DNA of 64,000 nt from Liolophura sinensis (taxonomy: Eukaryota > Mollusca > Polyplacophora > Chitonida > Chitonidae): positions 78,781,084 through 78,845,083 of the forward strand of contig NC_088300.1 of the NCBI RefSeq assembly GCF_032854445.1. The letters are read 5' to 3'. A model generated the notes under the pieces. It was not told where the DNA came from, made no database searches, and was given only the letters and a program-made list of their open reading frames with translations. Positions 28,601 through 64,000 of this stretch are shown here, piece by piece (positions within the stretch are counted from its first letter, which is position 1; each line of letters begins with the position of its first letter). A program made the translations under genes and the position numbers.

Positions 28601-29950
28601 GCAATTTTCTGCAGTGCTCACAAAATTTCTACCAGATTACCAAGTAGCTTTTAGAAGTTAAGTTAAACTATCAGTGGTCAAAGGGAGGGAATTCTGTAAA
28701 TTAACAGCAAGTCAAGAATATTTCTGAAGTTGTGGAACTTAGACCGATCACACCATTTCCCAGTGAGAGTTACCTCCCATTGAACGGAAGATCGTGCATT
28801 CCAGACAAAGCTGGTTTAATATGTGATTTGTGTACTCTATAATGAAATGCGTTCACTTTGAAGTTCATTTAATATGTTGAGCCAACGTAAATACTCACTT
28901 TTGATTATTAAAAAGGGAATACCGGTCACCAAAACAAATAGGCCTATAACTTACCAGTATACCGGTATATGTGTTCAAATGTACAATGACATGGGAGAAA
29001 AGAGGGAATAAATTTGAAGAGTTACAAAGTCGACCCTATCCCTCTCCGCGACGTGGCTGCAAAGCTGTCGAAGTGGTGTGAAGCCATATCATTCATTCGC
29101 ACATCAACAAAAGTTGGCGTAGGAGATTGTGATGTAGGTGTGATTAGGGGTCTAAGTGCGCAGTGTACCGGTACTGTGTGCTTTTGGTGCCCGAGGCTAA
29201 GGGGATGTGTAATTGTCCGTGGTCCGCCCAGCCACATGTATCAACATATCCTGTTTTGTGTATGAGAAAAAGAGAATTTACTATGTAGACCTGACGCTTT
29301 ACTACCGCACGATGGAAGCGTGGACTGAGCATAGCGATCAAGGTCATACGACACGTGACCAAACGTATGTACATACGTACGACTTGATACAGGTCGTTCA
29401 CCCCGAAATACAGTTATGGCCTGTGTTGACCATAGCCGCGTTCAGACATTTCTTACCGGCGGGAAAACTATATGATTAAAAAGCTTAGTGTGAAATTGAA
29501 CCAGAACACAGATTCAGGCACACAGCATTGGGTACCAGGTACTAAAAAATGTATGTACGCAAAGCCTACGGTATGCAGAATGCCAACCTTGAATGAGAAA
29601 TATAGCATGAATAATATCTGTAATGCGTTCCTTACCGGTGTGCACGTTACAGAATATCACATGGTCATGAATAGCCACATGTATTTACCTTGGAGTCGCT
29701 CATTGCCGTTCGCATCGCAACTTTTGTTTATAATATAAACAGTATACAATAATATTTCCGTCTAAAGAGCAGATCCAACTTGCAAACTGATCGAGACATC
29801 GCATGGGTTATAACTGTGATTTATGTTGGGTGGAGGAATGCCATTCTGCACAATCAATCTCATCCTGTCATGTGACAAGTTCCGGAAATACAGACACCCG
29901 GGACAGCTTTGGTGGGCAGCAATCCGCCCACATCACAGCTGTTCATCAGA
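28600..29950. other. Intergenic, no gene recognised
   Basis: About 1.3 kb of mostly unique sequence with scattered ACCGGT-containing motifs (28921, 28963, 29168). Several open frames of 70-90 codons overlap on both strands and show no domain. Confidence 0.4.
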
Positions 29951-29955
29951 GAGAC

Positions 29956-29962
29956 TATAAAG
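29956..29962 (+). promoter_or_regulatory. Candidate TATA box
   Basis: TATAAAG lies about 50 bp upstream of an ATG at 30007 that opens a signal-peptide-like exon. An initiator would fall near 29986-29992. Confidence 0.35.
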
Positions 29963-30006
29963 CCCGTCAGAGTGGCCAACCTTGACCCATGCCAGTAACA
30001 GTGAAA

Positions 30007-30090
30007 ATGGGGGTATTACAGATGTGTTTATTGCTTTTTTCTTCTTCTTCTGTGACGGTTGTCAAGTTACCGGTGCTTGCTTATGTAGCA
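30007..30090 (+). CDS. Candidate first exon encoding a signal peptide (uncertain)
   Basis: The 28 codons from ATG read MGVLQMCLLLFSSSSVTVVK then LPVLAYVA: a short N-region, a hydrophobic core and small residues. They end exactly at a consensus donor GCA|GTAAGTCGG (30091). A TATA box sits about 45-50 bp upstream. No following exon was identified; an AATAAA at about 32484 could end such a transcript. If unspliced, the frame would run to 30204 with four more Cys. The candidate rests on promoter, signal and donor signals only. Confidence 0.3.
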
Positions 30091-30793
30091 GTAAGTCGGT
30101 GTTTTATATCTGCAGATCATCAGTTAGTAGGTCTACGTTGTTATCAAAAATTCATTCGTAGGCCCTATAGAGGCTATGTCACATGTTGTGAGGGTAAGGC
30201 TTGAATAAATCAGATTTAATGTATTTTTCTTTTAGAGCCCAAATTGTACTCTCTCGGAAGATATCAACCTCGCCAATGTTTGATTTGTAGTATAAAATGG
30301 TGACCTCATAGTAAAACATTTATAATGTGGGTCACTTTACGATTCCTTTTATAGACAGCGAAAGTCATTGACCTCAGTCTGTTATGTATGGACGTAAACG
30401 CAATATCGATGGGCCTCCATAAACACCCACTCGCTTGTCGATGCCTTTGGATTTTTCACTTCTATTAATATATCTGCATATTGAAAAACAAGATAACAAT
30501 TACACTTTTGAACGGAATCAGTGTCAACCGTTATGACTCTAGTCATATTAGTAATTTGATTTCACGGAACTATTTCAGTGCCTACCTATAGCCAATATTC
30601 TTTGCTTCCTTACTCCAGCTTCCTAAACTGCACTTCTCATCTGATATTTTGACTGTAGACCTATACCGTAAGTTACAATCCAAGCACATGCGGAGCATAC
30701 GAGACCAGCCACAATATGATCAGATAAAAATATCGTATCTGTAACAGGAAAAACCGCAGCTTTCCTAACTTGACTGCTAACAAGGCCATGTTT

Positions 30794-30905
30794 TAATCAA
30801 TAGATTTATTTATTTGATTGGTGTTTTACGCCGTACTCAAGAATATTTCACTTATACAACGGCGGCCAGCATTATGGTGGGTGGAAACCGGGCTAATCAA
30901 TAGAT
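30794..30905 (-). mobile_element. Strongly truncated SINE with 12-bp target-site duplication
   Basis: TAATCAATAGAT flanks the insert at 30794-30805 and 30894-30905. Only the last 88 bp of the SINE (3' module) are present, showing 5' truncation at insertion. Confidence 0.9.
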
Positions 30906-31362
30906 CGACGGGAAGACAAAACCTTAGCCACTGATTTAAACCTTGATTGGGAATAGGTTTATGGTACAGCAGTGCATTCAGTACAAAGCAAACGCAACCT
31001 CATCAGTGAGCTATCTTTATGTACGTCAGTAATGCACGTAATCATCTTATGACTGTCATAGGACTGCAAAGATATACATGTATTACTCTGATCATATGTA
31101 AATTAGTAAAGACAATTCGTGGAAGTCAACCATTCATGTAGGCAACATCAGGTAAGATGAGTGTTGATGCGAAGCTGATAATACAAACTAGTAGAAATCG
31201 ATATCTATGTCCAGCAGAACAACTGCCACGTAGTGGTAAAAGTGCTGATTATATCTTTGATGCAACGTCACTAGCTGTTGTCACTGTCTCGGAATTACAC
31301 ATACCCGCATGCTGGCAGTGATGTTGGGGCGGGACTGGTCAGGTCAAGAAAGAGCATTTTGT

Positions 31363-31590
31363 TTAAGACTGGCGAGTGGTTGAATTGCCCTGATTGCCTG
31401 CAACCAACTTGGCAAAGGAATGTGTTGTTTCCTCTGTGAGCTGTACCACCGAGTATTTATCCAGGTCGTCGTAATGTTTGGCCACAGTTTGCAGTGACGT
31501 GAATACGTTCACTGCGAGATAAAGTAGCCCGGTCGTAGGGCAAGGAGCCTGAAACTGGCACTGACATCCTCTTACATCTTCGCTGTCCAA
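31363..31590 (-). other. Exon-like open frame, unassigned
   Basis: The minus strand is open for about 75 codons (CQFQAPCPTTGLLYLAVNVF, then TSLQTVAKHYDDLDKYSVVQ) with a protein-like composition, ending in a stop at 31363. It has no ATG start and an in-frame TAA just upstream, so it would need to be a terminal exon. I do not recognise the family. Confidence 0.25.
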
Positions 31591-32059
31591 GTATTACAAA
31601 TGGCTAACGAAGATGGTCCCCTGTTCACACCGTAGACTGCTACCTTTTAGGTTTGTAACATAAATGTTATCTTAGTCTCGAGTTAGAGAAAATATGGCCA
31701 TCTAAATTCAGAATCAGTTTGACAGAGTATGAACCGTCCGCCAATGGAGGCTTCTCATACACTTGCTTAAATAGTTCTGCTTGTTTTTGGCACTTCTGCC
31801 GGGAATCCTGTCAAGATCTTGTACAGGTTTCATCACTTAAACAAATAATTTGTTATTACCTAGTACCACTGACTTATCAGCAATAGGTTACCACAGGGAA
31901 CAGGATTTAGTGAAGGTGTAAGTAATATTTATGAGTATCACTCTGTCAATCATGCTTTATCTCCCAACAAACTACTCGCATGAAGACCATAGGGCTAAAT
32001 AGCCTGTGCATTATATATCCCTAGTCAATGAAAACAAAACAATCGGATTCAAATTCCTC

Positions 32060-33949
32060 CAATAAGGCAAATAATTTTTTTTATTAAGAACGATAGGACA
32101 AATCTATAAGTTCTAGACGTAGCCTGTCTGCGTAAACACCTGTGGTTTGCCCAATCAAATAATATTACATATCTATACAAGTCAGACTCGACACTGAAAT
32201 GTCTGGTACAAAAATATTCCTACACTGTATGTACATGAGGCGCTAGGGATAAAATGATTTAATGAGGAAACAATGTATCTGTATTGTGGCATGGATTAAT
32301 CACCAAAGATACAGACAATCTGGACTCTCCAAACAAACAATAGATAATGCCTTTCTGGGCTTGAAGGAAAAGGGAGATGAAACATGCATCAAAAATGCAG
32401 GAATAGCAAATTCGAACAAGATAACAAAATCAATTTATCTCTTAATTTACATATACAAATAATTCCTAATCAAGTCTTATTATGAACAATAAAAAGAAAA
32501 AAAAAAAAAGAACAAAGCAATTTGTGCTGCTTACAAGCACCAAAAGCACTCTTCGCATTTACCAATGAAACCTTAACAGAAAAAATGGCCCTTTTCTATT
32601 GGTATAATAATTAACACAGCCAGGCTGCCTGTGGATGTGATGACAACAAATAAAACAAGGCTAATGATCGTTCATGATGACAGCAATGAATGCTTCACTG
32701 ACTGGGGAGAGGGGGGGGGGAGATTAATGGGCAATGTGAATAATGACTGGCCCCCGATTCACCGATTGCTTGCTACTTACTGCTGTTATGGACACAAAAC
32801 AGGTTCTCTATGCTGATGTTCTGCTGCTCCTGCGCAGGGAGTAACAGGTGCCCCATCAGAGGGGCTGATATGAGTTTCACATGGACAAACCAAGCCAGAG
32901 CCTTCTGCTATACTCTGTAGTCAAATATCTGATCACATATGGGCATAACTTTACATATATATTCATATAATATATATAGAGATTTATATATTTTATCTTC
33001 TTTGACATAAGTATCATACAACTTGTCATATTCCTGCAAAGGCCTACTCTGCCATGAATATGAGCTCCCAGTCCAGTATTCACAGCTTAACCACCAAGTA
33101 ACAAATTATCACCAGCAAAATCTAGTAGCTTAACACACTGTTAACTGTAGTAATCTGTATGCACTATTCTTGCTGTCACTATGTTTGCAATACTACAATT
33201 AGTCTGTTTTTGTACCAAGTCTTCTTCACAGGGGACCACATCCCTTGTGTCACATTCTGTGTAAGTCACAAGAGAGAAAAAAAAAAGGGCAGTGTTACGT
33301 AATGTGTCACAAACCGTACACAGTATCACATGACCGATCACATGACCCAAATACTACACCATACCAGTAACTGCTCTGGCTGCATCAAAGTTCAGACGTT
33401 CTCCACCAGTTTCTCATCCACTTCAGTAACACGATCAGCACTGAATTATATCATAACAACAACAACAACACTTTCACATATATGTTCTAGTTCAAATTCT
33501 TGATAGAGATTTAAAAAAAAAAGAATCACCACAATTGTACATTATGTCAATGAAGTGTTTAAAATGGAAATGTTCTCTTCTTGGTGTGCTGGCCTGGTTG
33601 CCCTCGCCTGCCCTGCGTTGACAGCAGGCCTGTAGCTCTTGTACATGTAACATTATGACAGTAGTTGTCCCATCAGTTTCTGGACAGTTGTTTGCAGCAA
33701 ATCTCTCGTTTGTACACAGCAAGTGTACATGGACTTCACCACGTAACTGCAGCACTGAAAATTCCATGGGAAAGTCATAAATCGGCTGCCATTTGTCTTG
33801 TCCAGTAAATAATAATATCTGTCCTTCAGCACAGTGAGGACTAAATCTGGAGTTATACACTGAGCTGTTAGACCCTCCCCTTGTGGCTGCAAGTGGTCTG
33901 GCTATCTCTCAGTTTGTCACACACAACCAGCCCTTAGTATTATCTTCCA
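32060..33949 (-). other. Probable 3' UTR of the KDM3 gene
   Basis: It runs from the stop codon at 33950 to the first minus-strand AATAAA (32085-32080, reading TTTATT on the plus strand). It is A/T-rich with short homopolymers. Overlapping minus-strand frames at 33492-33892 show no domain. Confidence 0.4.

Positions 33950-64000
<30,051 letters not shown>

Noticed and set aside
33492-33892. Two overlapping minus-strand frames (122 and 79 codons) downstream of the KDM3 stop
   Set aside because: They overlap in different frames within the likely 3' UTR and show no family resemblance.

Overview
The window is animal nuclear DNA. Genes are split by many GT-AG introns, tandem arrays and transposons are dense, and there is no bacterial-style operon structure. 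A dispersed tRNA-derived SINE (at least eleven copies), abundant ACATGTACATGTA-type sequence, a Ty3/gypsy element and a long JMJD1C-type KDM3 gene suggest a lophotrochozoan, most likely a mollusc. That taxonomic call is inference; the species cannot be fixed from the sequence alone.

Layout. (1) 1-3799, minus strand: first two coding exons of an ankyrin-repeat protein. Its 3.3 kb intron holds a 41-bp array, a 107-bp array, two SINEs and a Harbinger-like element carrying a Myb/SANT-like exon. (2) 3800-5887: divergent intergenic region with a long-inverted-repeat transposon. (3) About 5888-21500, plus strand: an ERCC4-fold nuclease gene of MUS81 type. Helix-hairpin-helix candidate exons are followed by a winged helix and an intact ERCC4 nuclease, then a disordered tail in place of the usual C-terminal hairpins. 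From 8742 eight exons join in phase into a 451-residue protein. Its introns are largely tandem repeats, and three arrays have units that span the splice donor of the preceding exon. (4) 22444-27718: an almost intact LTR retrotransposon, antisense to the nuclease gene, with a 5-bp target duplication and 186-bp LTRs differing at one base. Its single reading frame is broken by one amber codon. (5) 27719-32060: mostly intergenic, with SINEs, a possible TATA-driven signal-peptide exon and one exon-like open frame. (6) 33950 to beyond 64000, minus strand: a KDM3/JMJD1C-type histone H3K9 demethylase. Nineteen exons joining in phase give 2579 residues of C-terminal protein. The N-terminal exons lie beyond the right edge.

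The three host genes have no evident shared pathway: ankyrin scaffold, DNA-structure nuclease and chromatin demethylase. The most unusual feature is the nuclease gene, which combines a MUS81-like front half without the usual back half with repeated copying of its own exon-intron boundaries into intronic arrays.
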